8,808 nt of DNA. Origin: an uncultured Spirochaetia bacterium (GTDB taxonomy: Bacteria > Spirochaetota > UBA4802 > JAGODF01). Positions 1 through 6,978 of this stretch are shown in pieces (positions within the stretch are counted from its first letter, which is position 1; each line of letters begins with the position of its first letter). The notes below the pieces were generated by a model that had not been told where the DNA came from, made no database searches, and saw nothing but the letters and a program-made list of their open reading frames with translations. A program made the translations under genes and the position numbers. The stretch is taken from positions 1 through 8,808 of the forward strand of contig CALCJG010000120.1 in assembly GCA_937967705.1 (NCBI GenBank). The letters are read 5' to 3'.

Positions 1-1
1 C

Positions 2-88
2 CTCGGCGAGAGCGGGGCGAAGATCGGCAATCTCAACCTCAATCCGGACCTCGTCACCCTGCTTCTGGGGCTCGATAAGAAGGAGTAG
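2..88 (+). CDS. C-terminal end of an unidentified protein (5' partial)
   Basis: An open frame enters from the left edge and ends at a TAG at 86-88. It gives about 28 residues, ending NPDLVTLLLGLDKKE. The stretch is leucine-rich near its end and then charged, as in a terminal helix, but it is too short to assign to a family. The stop lies 2 nt before the ATG of the NAD-kinase-like gene, and that gene's AAGGAG ribosome site falls inside the last codons. The two are therefore almost certainly co-transcribed and translationally linked. A membrane-associated SPFH/Band-7 type protein is one possible guess, but nothing visible proves it. Confidence 0.6.
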   Translation, partial: LGESGAKIGNLNLNPDLVTLLLGLDKKE

Positions 89-90
89 CG

Positions 91-1101
91 ATGTTCGAGA
101 AGGTCGTCATCGTCACCAAGGAGACTCAGATGGATCAGCTGGTCCGGGCCTTTGCCACAAAGGACCAGGCCAAGTTTTACCTGGCCCAGTCGGCCAGGGC
201 GGCGGCCCCGGCGGTTCAGAAGCCGGCCCTGCGCCAGGCGGGTAGCGTCAAGAGCGTTCGGGAGGACGAGGACGTCTCCGAGTATCGGGAGATCAGCCTG
301 GCGGACAGCGCCTACAAGGAGTCCCTCAAACGGCTGCGGGCCGCCCTCCCCGCCGAACAGAAGGTGCAGCACATAGACTGGTCCTATCTCCCCACCTTCC
401 TCTTCGGGGAAAAGGATCTGGTGATCGCCCTGGGGCCCGACGGCCTGGTCATCAACATCGCCAAGTATCTTGCGGATCAGCCCATCGTGGCGGTAAACCC
501 CGATCCCACGCGCTACGACGGTGTGCTTCTGCCTTTCACGGTAGCCGACATCGAGCACTCCTACCGGAGGATTCTCAGCGGTGATTTCAACGTATCCCCC
601 ATCACCATTGCCCGGGTCGCCCTCAACGACGGTCAGATCCTCCACGGGGTCAACGACATCTTCATCGGTCCCCGGAGCCACATCTCCTTCCGCTGCGGGG
701 TTCATTTCGGGGGGGAGGAGGAGATGCAGTCCTCCAGCGGCATCATCGTTTCAACGGGGTGCGGCTCCACAGGCTGGTTCCGCTCCATCATCGAGGGAGC
801 CCGGCGGATATCCTCCTCCTTCGGTGAAACCTCCGTTGAGGGCGGCGAGAGCCGATTCGACTGGGATGCGGATTATCTCTATTTCAGCGTCCGGGAACCT
901 TTCGAGAGCCGGACCTCGGGAGTGCGGATATCCTTCGGGAAGATAACGGCGGACAGTCCCCTGGTGATCACTTCCAACATGGCGCATAACGGAGTCATCT
1001 TCAGCGACGGAATCGAGAATGATTTCCTGGAATTCAACTCGGGAAAAATCGCCACCGTTTCGGTGGCAGACCGGAAGGCCCGGCTGGTGAAGGGGAGATA
1101 G
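91..1101 (+). CDS. NAD-kinase-fold protein (divergent ATP-NAD kinase family)
   Basis: This 336-residue protein resembles ATP-NAD/NADH kinases, which phosphorylate NAD to NADP in the cytoplasm. The family landmarks appear in order but altered. GPDG at 115-118 stands where GGDG is usual and keeps the aspartate. VNPDP at 135-139 matches the GINxG loop region. GVNDIFIG at 186-193 takes the place of the NE/D motif. SSGIIVSTGCGSTGW at 215-229 corresponds to the DGxxxSTPTGSTAY glycine-rich motif. The C-terminal beta region (about 300-333, GVIFSDGIENDFLEF) also fits. The N-terminal part is longer than usual, with an Ala/charged linker around residues 33-65, so GPDG comes about 40-50 residues late. 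The start is supported by AAGGAG five bases upstream. Because the active-site motifs differ, it may use another substrate or be regulatory; the fold assignment is firmer than the activity. Confidence 0.8.
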   Translation: MFEKVVIVTKETQMDQLVRAFATKDQAKFYLAQSARAAAPAVQKPALRQAGSVKSVREDEDVSEYREISLADSAYKESLKRLRAALPAEQKVQHIDWSYLPTFLFGEKDLVIALGPDGLVINIAKYLADQPIVAVNPDPTRYDGVLLPFTVADIEHSYRRILSGDFNVSPITIARVALNDGQILHGVNDIFIGPRSHISFRCGVHFGGEEEMQSSSGIIVSTGCGSTGWFRSIIEGARRISSSFGETSVEGGESRFDWDADYLYFSVREPFESRTSGVRISFGKITADSPLVITSNMAHNGVIFSDGIENDFLEFNSGKIATVSVADRKARLVKGR

Positions 1102-1163
1102 AAGCGGGGATGAGGCCGGGCGAGGAAAATTGCGGGGGTATTTTTCACTAAGGGAGGTGCGGT

Positions 1164-2309
1164 ATGAAAAGGTTTGCGTTGCCGGGAATAATCATCATCT
1201 TGATGCTGTCATTTATGCGGACCGCTCCCGCCGGGGATAAGCCGATTGTGGATACACCGCTTATCGTCGCCGTCATGAAGAACGATCTCGGCGCGGTAAA
1301 GGGCTTTCTCGCCGCGGGGGGAGAACCCGGGGCCCGCTGCCGGCAGGGGTTCTCCCTGCTGAGCTATGCCGTGGATCATGGACGTGAGGAGATCGTGAAA
1401 CTACTGATTGCCAAAGGGGCGGATGTCAACAGCGAGGAGCCCACGGGAGACCGGGTCATATGGTTTGCCGTCGACCGGGGGCATCTGGGGATTACGAAAC
1501 TTCTGGCGGACAAGGGGGCCGATCTCCGAGTGATCGGCAAGTCCCGCGTCTTTTACGGAATGACACTTCTCCATATAGCGGCAAGACGGGGGCATGCTTC
1601 TATTGCCGCTTATCTCCTTGACCGGGGTTTGCCTGTTGATGTCGAGGATGAGTGGGGGAAACGGACGCCGCTGCATATAGCCTGCGGGGGAGGGCATTCT
1701 GAGGTGGTACGTATACTTATGGCCCGGGGAGCTGATACCGGCAAAAAGGACCGCTTCGGCACCACAGTCTTTCACGAGGCGTGCGGCGGGGGTCTTCTAT
1801 GGCTGGTACAGGATCTGGTAAAGAAGGGGGCGGATGTCAACGCGCCAAAGCCTCAGGCAGGCTACACACCGCTGCACTGTGCCGCCTGGTCGGGACGTCA
1901 TGAGGTGGCGGCTTTCCTGATCGATAAGGGGGCCAGGCTCAATACCCGGGCGGGGATCAATGTCAATCAATGGACTCCCCTGCATACCGCGGTGGCGGGG
2001 GGAAACATGTTTTCCGAGGAGCACCGGCTTACCGTAAAACTTCTGCTGGAGAAGGGGGCCCGGATGGATGAGACCACCGCTCCCACATCCAGCTGCTCCT
2101 TCTGTGAATACGACTCCGCCTGTACCGCCCTGCACATGGCGGCCAGCCGGGGCAAGGCGGAAATAGCCCGCCTGCTCATACAGGCAGGGGCCGATGTCAA
2201 CGCCCGAACGAAACAGGGGAGGACTCCCTATGATATAGCCCATAGATATCCGGGGACACGGGATCTGATTGAAAAGGCCGGCGGAAAACCGGGAAAGGGG
2301 AAGCCCTGA
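1164..2309 (+). CDS. Exported ankyrin-repeat protein
   Basis: The protein has 381 residues. It begins with a Sec-type signal peptide: MKRF, a hydrophobic core (about 6-17), then RTAPAG with likely cleavage after residue 23. The mature part should therefore be periplasmic or secreted; there is no lipobox cysteine. From about residue 31 to the end there are roughly ten ankyrin repeats of about 33 residues. They show the TPLHxAAxxGH..VxxLLxxGADVN pattern, clearest at TLLHIAARRGH, TPLHIACGGGH, TPLHCAAWSGR and TALHMAASRGK. One repeat (about residues 270-320) carries a longer insertion containing SSCSFCEYDSAC, a cysteine cluster that could form disulfides. Ankyrin arrays bind other proteins, and the partner cannot be read from the sequence. 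The start is set by GGGAGGTG just upstream. The gene converges on dnaK. Confidence 0.88.
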   Translation: MKRFALPGIIIILMLSFMRTAPAGDKPIVDTPLIVAVMKNDLGAVKGFLAAGGEPGARCRQGFSLLSYAVDHGREEIVKLLIAKGADVNSEEPTGDRVIWFAVDRGHLGITKLLADKGADLRVIGKSRVFYGMTLLHIAARRGHASIAAYLLDRGLPVDVEDEWGKRTPLHIACGGGHSEVVRILMARGADTGKKDRFGTTVFHEACGGGLLWLVQDLVKKGADVNAPKPQAGYTPLHCAAWSGRHEVAAFLIDKGARLNTRAGINVNQWTPLHTAVAGGNMFSEEHRLTVKLLLEKGARMDETTAPTSSCSFCEYDSACTALHMAASRGKAEIARLLIQAGADVNARTKQGRTPYDIAHRYPGTRDLIEKAGGKPGKGKP

Positions 2310-2319
2310 AAGGGGGAGA

Positions 2320-2350
2320 TTATAAAAGGAGGGGGTCAGAGCCCCCTCCT
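2320..2350 (-). terminator. Rho-independent terminator of dnaK, built from the 12-bp repeat
   Basis: Read on the minus strand, a perfect 9-bp stem (AGGAGGGGG / CCCCCTCCT, 2350-2342 with 2335-2327) encloses the 6-nt loop CTCTGA and is followed by TTTATAAT. It begins 29 nt after the dnaK stop. The loop and inner stem together contain the dispersed 12-mer GGGGTCAGAGCC (2332-2343 on the plus strand). On the plus strand no T-run follows directly, so it is a weaker stop for the ankyrin gene. Confidence 0.72.
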
Positions 2351-2379
2351 CCGGCAGAAGGTTTTATGGTTAACGGATG

Positions 2380-4344
2380 TTATCCCGCTTTTTTCTCGTC
2401 ATCGATGACCTCGTAGTCGGCGTCGTAGACCCTGCCTCCCTGATTCTCGCTGTATCCCCCGGAAGAGGGGCTCTGACCCCTCGGGCCGCCGGGGAATCCC
2501 TCAGGGGCGCCGGGCCGGGCCTGTTCCGCGAACCCCTGGCTGGCTGAACCCTGATACATCCGGGAGGCCAGGACGTGGGCCGTCTGTTCCAGGCGGTTTT
2601 TGGCGCTGCGTATCTCCTCCAGGCTTCCGTTTTCCAGGAGCCTTTTCAGGGTGTCCATCTCACCGCGTATTTTTTCAACCTCCGCAGGATCGGCCCTGTC
2701 ACCGCTCTCCTTGAGGGTTTTGTCCAGGGAGTAGAGGAGGCTGTCGGCCTCGTTTCTGGCCTCCACGAGCTCACGCTGCTTCCTGTCCTCGTCGGAGTGC
2801 AGTTCAGCGTCCCGTACCATCTTCTGGATTTCCGCCTCGCTCAGGCCGCTGGAGGATTCGATTCGTATCTTCTGCTCCTTGCCGGTACCCATGTCCCTGG
2901 CGGATACATGAACAATCCCGTTGGCGTCGATATCGAAGGTTACCTCAATCTGCGGTACGCCGCGCGGCGCCGGGGCTATTCCCATGAGATCGAAGCGTCC
3001 CAGGGTCCGGTTCTGTAGCGCCAGTTCCCTTTCCCCCTGAAGCACGTGTATGGATACCGCCGGCTGATTGTCCTCCGCCGTTGAGAACACCTGGCTCTTC
3101 TTCGTTGGTATCGTCGAGTTCCGGGGGATGAGCCTGGTCATGACGCCCCCGAGGGTCTCGATGCCCAGGGAGAGGGGTGTTACATCCAGCAGCAGGACAT
3201 CGCTGACGTCTCCCGCCAGTACGCCCCCCTGAATGGCGGCGCCTACGGCCACGACCTCGTCGGGATTGACCCCCTTATGGGGTTCCTTGCCGAAGACGCG
3301 TTTTACCAGTTCCTGAACAGCGGGGATTCGGGTGGAGCCACCCACCAGGATCACCTCGTCGATGTCCCCCGGTGTCAGGCCCGCATCCTCCAGGGCCCTC
3401 ATGCAGGGTTCCTTTGTGGATTCGATCAGGTCCTCCAGCAGCTGCTCCAGCCTGGATCGGGTCAGGTTCATCATCAGGTGCCGGGGGCCGCTCTGGTCCG
3501 CTGTCAGAAAGGGGATGTTGATCTCCGTCTGCATCTTGCCGGAGAGTTCGATCTTGGCCTTCTCTGCGGCTTCTTTAAGCCTCTGCAGGGCCATGCGGTC
3601 CTTCGAAACATCTATGCCCGTCTGCTTTTTGAACTCCTCCGTCATCCAGAGCATGATCCGCTGATCGAAATCATCACCCCCCAGATGCGTGTTTCCGTTG
3701 GTGGATTTCACCTCAAAGACGCCGTCCCCCAGTTCCAGTATGGATATGTCGAAGGTGCCGCCTCCCAGGTCGTACACGGCGATCTTCTCGTTGCGTCCCT
3801 TCTTGTCCAGCCCGTAGGCTAGGGCCGCGGCGGTCGGTTCGTTGATGATACGCTCCACCTCGAGGCCGGCTATGCGCCCTGCGTCCTTGGTAGCCTGACG
3901 CTGGGCGTCGTTGAAGTACGCCGGTACGGTAATGACGGCGCGGCTGACCGGTTCCCCAAGAAAATCCTCCGCTGTCTGCTTCATCTTCTGAAGAATGCGG
4001 GCGGATATCTCCTGGGGCGTAAAATCTCCCTGGGTCGTCCTGATCCGAATGCCTCCGCCGGCATCCTCGGTTATGCTGTAGGGGACCATCTTGATCTCAT
4101 CGCCCACCTCGTCCCTTCTCCGGCCCATGAAGCGTTTGACGGAACGTATGGTGTTTTCCGGGTTGGTGATGGTCTGATTTTTGGCCACCTGTCCTACCAG
4201 CTTTTCACCCTTGTCCGTGTAAGCCACGATGGAAGGAGTCGTGCGCTGTCCCTCGGAGTTCTGTATGACCACCGGCTCCCCGCCGGATATGACCGACACG
4301 CAGGAATTGGTGGTTCCCAGATCTATTCCTATTATTTTTTTCAT
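2380..4344 (-). CDS. dnaK: Hsp70 chaperone DnaK
   Basis: This is a 654-residue, full-length Hsp70. It refolds client proteins in the cytoplasm through ATP-driven cycles with a J-protein and GrpE. The nucleotide-binding domain (1-about 382) shows [10 protein letters not shown] at 6-15, the K70 equivalent in [18 protein letters not shown] at 191-199 and VGGSTRIP at 334-341. The interdomain linker is [11 protein letters not shown] (382-392). The substrate-binding beta domain and helical lid follow (about 390-600). The tail is Gly/Pro/Ser-rich (about 600-638) and ends [16 protein letters not shown], resembling the usual DADFEEV-type end. AAAGGAGG sits eight bases before the ATG. It lies last in the heat-shock block, 169 nt after an hsp20 gene, with a terminator-like structure in between. 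Because grpE and hrcA are absent, it is probably a second DnaK. The tail contains a copy of the dispersed 12-mer. Confidence 0.97.
   Translation of the reverse strand: MKKIIGIDLGTTNSCVSVISGGEPVVIQNSEGQRTTPSIVAYTDKGEKLVGQVAKNQTITNPENTIRSVKRFMGRRRDEVGDEIKMVPYSITEDAGGGIRIRTTQGDFTPQEISARILQKMKQTAEDFLGEPVSRAVITVPAYFNDAQRQATKDAGRIAGLEVERIINEPTAAALAYGLDKKGRNEKIAVYDLGGGTFDISILELGDGVFEVKSTNGNTHLGGDDFDQRIMLWMTEEFKKQTGIDVSKDRMALQRLKEAAEKAKIELSGKMQTEINIPFLTADQSGPRHLMMNLTRSRLEQLLEDLIESTKEPCMRALEDAGLTPGDIDEVILVGGSTRIPAVQELVKRVFGKEPHKGVNPDEVVAVGAAIQGGVLAGDVSDVLLLDVTPLSLGIETLGGVMTRLIPRNSTIPTKKSQVFSTAEDNQPAVSIHVLQGERELALQNRTLGRFDLMGIAPAPRGVPQIEVTFDIDANGIVHVSARDMGTGKEQKIRIESSSGLSEAEIQKMVRDAELHSDEDRKQRELVEARNEADSLLYSLDKTLKESGDRADPAEVEKIRGEMDTLKRLLENGSLEEIRSAKNRLEQTAHVLASRMYQGSASQGFAEQARPGAPEGFPGGPRGQSPSSGGYSENQGGRVYDADYEVIDDEKKAG
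2469..2480 (-). repeat. GGGGTCAGAGCC repeat inside the dnaK tail
   Basis: An exact copy of the 12-mer lies within codons for residues about 622-626 (RGQSP) of DnaK. It sits in a longer palindrome, GAGGGG-TCAGAG-CCCCTC. It falls in the flexible, poorly conserved tail and keeps the frame open. Confidence 0.75.
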
Positions 4345-4438
4345 GACTTGACCTCCTTTGATTTCTGAAAGCTCTTTCCAGTTTATCGTCCTGCCTGAGA
4401 GTGAGCCTCAGCTTCCGGCCTATCCCCGCCGGAGGGGT

Positions 4439-4494
4439 AAAAAAAGGGGGGGTGGTGTCCGTCTTTGCGTCCGAGACCCTTTCCCCCCCCTCCC
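4439..4494 (-). terminator. G-run/C-run hairpin with T7 tract after the hsp20 genes
   Basis: On the minus strand, starting about 20 nt after the third hsp20 stop, a GGGA-G8 block (4494-4483) can pair with a C7 run (4452-4446) across a loop of about 30 nt. The C7 run is followed directly by T7 (4445-4439). This looks like an intrinsic terminator, probably partial, separating the sHsp genes from dnaK. The loop is long and the stem is almost pure G-C, so slippage or an alternative G-quadruplex is possible. No convincing promoter is visible between this site and dnaK (4345-4438), so read-through seems needed for dnaK expression. Confidence 0.55.
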
Positions 4495-4513
4495 GTAAAG
4501 ACTGTTTCCGTTA

Positions 4514-4891
4514 TCAATGAGCCGTTATCTCGATCTTCCTCGGTTTTGCCTCCTCCCGCTTGGGAAGGGTTACCGTCAGGACCCCGTTTTCGGCCTTGGC
4601 GGTGATCCCGGCCTCGTTGACATCACCCCCCACGTTAAAGGTCCTTCGGTAATCGTAGAGTCTATATTCCCTGTACTTGAGATGATTTTGGGCCTCGTCT
4701 TTTTCCGCCGCATGTCCCAGGATCTCAAGGACTCCGTTTTCCAGGTTGACCTCGACGTTTTCCTTCGACACGCCGGGCATGTCCGCAACGATCACGTAGT
4801 CTCCCTCGGTTTCGTAGATGTCCACGGGGGGGATGACCGCCTGGGTCCTTTTATTCAACTCATTTTCGTTCCTGACAAGTTCTGCTCTCAT
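4514..4891 (-). CDS. Small heat-shock protein, Hsp20 family (third in operon)
   Basis: This 125-residue alpha-crystallin-type protein is an ATP-independent holdase that binds unfolding proteins in the cytoplasm. The N-terminal arm is very short (about 20 residues). It is followed by the crystallin domain, PPVDIYETEGDYVIVADMPGV (21-41), with the family hallmark ENGVLTVTLPK at 101-111. The tail holds an I-x-I-type motif (IEI, 120-122) used in oligomer assembly. The start is supported by AAAGGAGG, and the gene begins 12 nt after the previous hsp20 stop, so the two are co-transcribed. The short arm suggests smaller oligomers or a partner role with the other two sHsps; this is inference. It is clearly divergent from its two neighbours and not a recent duplicate. 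Confidence 0.93.
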   Translation of the reverse strand: MRAELVRNENELNKRTQAVIPPVDIYETEGDYVIVADMPGVSKENVEVNLENGVLEILGHAAEKDEAQNHLKYREYRLYDYRRTFNVGGDVNEAGITAKAENGVLTVTLPKREEAKPRKIEITAH

Positions 4892-4903
4892 GACCTTCCT
4901 CCT

Positions 4904-5314
4904 TTAGCTGATGGTGATTCTCTTGGGCTTGGCATCCTCGCTCTTTACCAGGGTGATGTGAAGAATGCCCTCTTTGAGCGATGCCGCTATCTTGTCCCGG
5001 TCCACCCTGTAAGGGAGACTGATGACCCGGCGGAATTTCCCGCGATCCCTTTCCCTTCTCAGGTAGTTTCGGGCTTCTCCCTCTTTCCTCTCCCCTTCGA
5101 TGAGGAGGCTGTCGTCAAGGAGTTCCACGTTGACCTCTTCCGCCCTGATTCCTGGTAGAACGGCCGTCACCAGGATTTCATCCCCCTTGTCGTACAGGTT
5201 GATGTAGGGCATGTCGGCCCTCTGGACCCTTTCCGTGTTCCAGTTGTTGAAGTACTGGTCCACTATGTTCCTGAGATTGAGCGCCTCGTCGAAAACTTCG
5301 TTGAGAAAAAACAT
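4904..5314 (-). CDS. Small heat-shock protein, Hsp20 family (second in operon)
   Basis: This 136-residue sHsp has an N-terminal arm (1-35, MFFLNEVFDEALNLRNIVDQ) that looks amphipathic. It is followed by a crystallin domain with PYINLYDKGDEILVTAVLPGI (36-56), an Arg-rich mid-region RNYLRRERDRGKFRR (82-96) and the hallmark EGILHITLVK (115-124), where the usual LPK is changed to LVK. It ends KRITIS, with an I-x-I motif at the very C-terminus. AGGAGGT precedes the ATG. It starts 15 nt after the first hsp20 stop. As a holdase it would pass clients to DnaK encoded downstream. Sequence divergence from both neighbours suggests three specialised or hetero-assembling sHsps; that is inferred from sequence alone. 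Confidence 0.93.
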   Translation of the reverse strand: MFFLNEVFDEALNLRNIVDQYFNNWNTERVQRADMPYINLYDKGDEILVTAVLPGIRAEEVNVELLDDSLLIEGERKEGEARNYLRRERDRGKFRRVISLPYRVDRDKIAASLKEGILHITLVKSEDAKPKRITIS

Positions 5315-5329
5315 GACCTTACCTCCTGA

Positions 5330-5785
5330 TTAATTGATATTGACCTTGATCTTCTTAGGCTGTGCCGCTTCATCCTTGGGAATTTCAATGCTCAGGACCC
5401 CTTTCTTGAAATCCGCCCTGATCTTGTCGGCCTTAATGCCCTCCGGCAGGGATAGGGACCGGCTGAAGCATCCGTATTTCCTCTCGGAATAGATGTAGTT
5501 CTTCTTTTTGTCCTCTTCCCTTTTTTCTTCCTTCTTCTCTCCGGATATCGTCAGGACATGATTGTCCAGGGTAACGTTGATATCCTTTTCTTCCATTCCC
5601 GGCATCTCCGCTTTTACGTGGATGGCCTTCTCGTCCTCCACAACATCCAGCTCCGGAAGCCATTCAGATCTTACGAGGCTGGAGGGTTTGAAGGAGAAAA
5701 AGTCATCGAAAACCCTGTCCAGATCTCTCTTGAAGGAGTTAAGAGAGTTCTCAGGGGTACTGGTTTTAGTTAAACTCCATTTCAT
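5330..5785 (-). CDS. Small heat-shock protein, Hsp20 family (first in operon)
   Basis: This 151-residue sHsp is the most canonical of the three. It has an N-terminal arm with FKRDLDRVFDDFFSF (18-32) as in class A bacterial Hsp20s, then WLPELDVVEDEKAIHVKAEMPG (42-63). A highly charged Lys/Glu loop follows (82-96), then SLPEGIKADKIRADFKKGVLSIEIPK (112-137) and an end with KKIKVNIN containing a V-x-I motif. The ATG at 5785 is preferred because GAGGAGGT lies just upstream. A GTG 33 nt further out would start inside the CIRCE operator and lacks a ribosome site. As first gene of the block it lies directly behind the promoter and operator, so it should respond to heat or unfolding stress through HrcA. 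Confidence 0.95.
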   Translation of the reverse strand: MKWSLTKTSTPENSLNSFKRDLDRVFDDFFSFKPSSLVRSEWLPELDVVEDEKAIHVKAEMPGMEEKDINVTLDNHVLTISGEKKEEKREEDKKKNYIYSERKYGCFSRSLSLPEGIKADKIRADFKKGVLSIEIPKDEAAQPKKIKVNIN

Positions 5786-5811
5786 GATTGACCTCCTCTT
5801 CAGTGATTTTG

Positions 5812-5838
5812 TTAGCACTCATCTTTAATGAGTGCTAA
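5812..5838 (-). promoter_or_regulatory. CIRCE operator (HrcA binding site)
   Basis: A perfect inverted repeat is present: TTAGCACTC (5812-5820), a 9-nt spacer, then GAGTGCTAA (5830-5838). This is the exact CIRCE consensus bound by the heat-shock repressor HrcA. It lies about 8-34 nt downstream of the predicted transcription start and 27 nt before the first hsp20 ATG, so it could act as both a DNA operator and a leader hairpin. Confidence 0.98.
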
Positions 5839-5852
5839 CAACTTACACTAAT

Positions 5853-5881
5853 AAAATACAGAGAGAGCGGCTCATCGTCAA
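5853..5881 (-). promoter_or_regulatory. Sigma-70-type promoter of the hsp20-dnaK block
   Basis: On the minus strand, TTGACG (5881-5876) is followed by a 17-nt spacer and TATTTT (5858-5853). Upstream (5888-5930) the DNA is very A/T-rich, with A- and T-runs like an UP element. The start would fall near 5846, just before CIRCE. A sigma-32-type CTTGAAA/CCCCAT pair is not seen, which agrees with control by HrcA. Confidence 0.8.
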
Positions 5882-5955
5882 GGGGGGATGATAAAAAAAT
5901 GGGAAATTTTTATAAATTAATGGGTGATAAGATCAACGGGCGAACATCTATATGA

Positions 5956-6025
5956 GGCTCTGACCCCCGGAGCCGCTAAGGACTTGACTAATCCCCGCGG
6001 TTTTGGTAGAAAAGGGGTCAGAGCC
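5956..6025. repeat. Inverted pair of the GGGGTCAGAGCC repeat
   Basis: GGCTCTGACCCC (5956-5967) and its exact reverse complement GGGGTCAGAGCC (6014-6025) face each other across 46 nt in the gap between the hsp operon promoter and the membrane-protein gene. The match is perfect for 12 bp and stops abruptly at both ends. The unit resembles a REP/BIME-like or MITE-like palindromic element. The intervening DNA has no open frame and holds a probable promoter. Confidence 0.75.
5984..6012 (+). promoter_or_regulatory. Probable promoter of the membrane-protein gene
   Basis: TTGACT (5984-5989), a 17-nt spacer and TAGAAA (6007-6012) precede the gene. Transcription would start near 6019, inside the right-hand copy of the 12-bp repeat, leaving a leader of about 30 nt. 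The -10 hexamer is only a partial match. Confidence 0.45.
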
Positions 6026-6048
6026 CGGGTATATTTTCTGGAGGATCG

Positions 6049-6945
6049 ATGGAATTAACGCTGATAACGCCTATGGCCTTTCTGGGAGGGGTCTTGATAC
6101 AGTGCCTGAGCCTCATGCGAAAGGCTCCCCCCCGCTGGTCCATTATCACCTTTGTCGGGATGGCGGTCTATATGGTGCTCATGATGGGCTATGCTCTCTG
6201 GCTTCCTCAAGGGGAGCATAAGATGGTCTGGGACCTCAAACATCTGATGTCCCCCGTCATGTCGCTGGGCATGGCCGGAGCGGTTCTCTACATCATGGTT
6301 TTCCTGAAGGAGATAGTCCTCAATATCGACGAGTCGGTCATCGTTTCTCAAACCCTCAGCTACTGGTTTGTTCTCTATGAGGCCCGGAGCTTGCTGGGTC
6401 CGGGGCTGGTAGCGGCGGGTGCCGGGCTGGGAATTCTCTTCAGTCTCCTTTCCTGGAGACTCATTCTGCAAAGCCGCAGGGTGAAAAGGGGGTATAAGTA
6501 TCTGCTGTACGGCTGGTATCTCCTGGTCAACGGTTTTGTGGCTATGGGATATTTTCATCTGCTGCCGATGGGCTTTTACAGCCTGGTCTCAGAGGTCAAC
6601 GCCGGTCGGGTGGGCCCGCTCACGCTCTTCCTGCTGGGAATGCTGACTGTCCATATCTTCTTCAATTTCGGCCTTCTCTATTACAGCGTGATCTATTCCC
6701 TCATCTCTCCTGAGATGCGGCGGGGGCTTTTAGAGCAGACGGACCGGCTCTTTGAGGATCGGCAGGCCGATCCCCGATTTCTGAGAAAAACCCTTCTGGG
6801 GCAGGCGGCCCTTTTCGTCCTCTGGGAGATAGCCGTTCCCGAGAGGGCCTATGGCCTCATACTGCTCTGGGTCATGCTCACTCCGCTTCTGATGCGCCTC
6901 ATCAGGGCTGTTCAGAGCCGGGGCTGGTTCGTTGGGAATGGTTAG
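6049..6945 (+). CDS. Multi-spanning inner-membrane protein, unknown function
   Basis: I do not recognise this 298-residue protein. It is strongly hydrophobic, with about seven or eight likely membrane segments at residues 3-21, 31-51, 69-91, 115-140, 151-170, 188-218, 247-262 and 266-285. Basic loops (SRRVKRGYK at 142-150, RRGLLEQTDRLFEDRQADPRFLRK at 224-247) probably face the cytoplasm. No ATP-binding, catalytic or metal-binding motif stands out. HIFFNFGLLYYSVIYSL in segment six is rich in aromatic residues. GGAGGA lies a few bases before the ATG. The gene runs divergently from the heat-shock operon and convergently toward the J-protein gene (33 nt gap, no clear terminator). Its location inside a chaperone island might mean a membrane-stress role, but that is only context. 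Confidence 0.78.
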   Translation: MELTLITPMAFLGGVLIQCLSLMRKAPPRWSIITFVGMAVYMVLMMGYALWLPQGEHKMVWDLKHLMSPVMSLGMAGAVLYIMVFLKEIVLNIDESVIVSQTLSYWFVLYEARSLLGPGLVAAGAGLGILFSLLSWRLILQSRRVKRGYKYLLYGWYLLVNGFVAMGYFHLLPMGFYSLVSEVNAGRVGPLTLFLLGMLTVHIFFNFGLLYYSVIYSLISPEMRRGLLEQTDRLFEDRQADPRFLRKTLLGQAALFVLWEIAVPERAYGLILLWVMLTPLLMRLIRAVQSRGWFVGNG

Positions 6946-6978
6946 GGGGGATCGCTGTCCGCAGTTTCGGGGATTGTT

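Noticed and set aside
1418..2205. Repeated DNA near GGGGCGGATGTCAAC in the ankyrin gene (about 1418, 1825 and 2186)
   Set aside because: It is explained by the repeated protein motif KGADVN of ankyrin units and is not a separate DNA element.
3277..3822. Plus-strand open frames opposite dnaK and opposite the hsp20 genes (such as 4517-5158)
   Set aside because: They are mirror frames of strongly conserved chaperone genes with no recognisable protein content.
5786..5818. Longer start (GTG) for the first hsp20 gene, adding 11 residues
   Set aside because: The GTG lies inside the CIRCE operator and has no ribosome site. The ATG at 5785 has AGGAGGT at good spacing.
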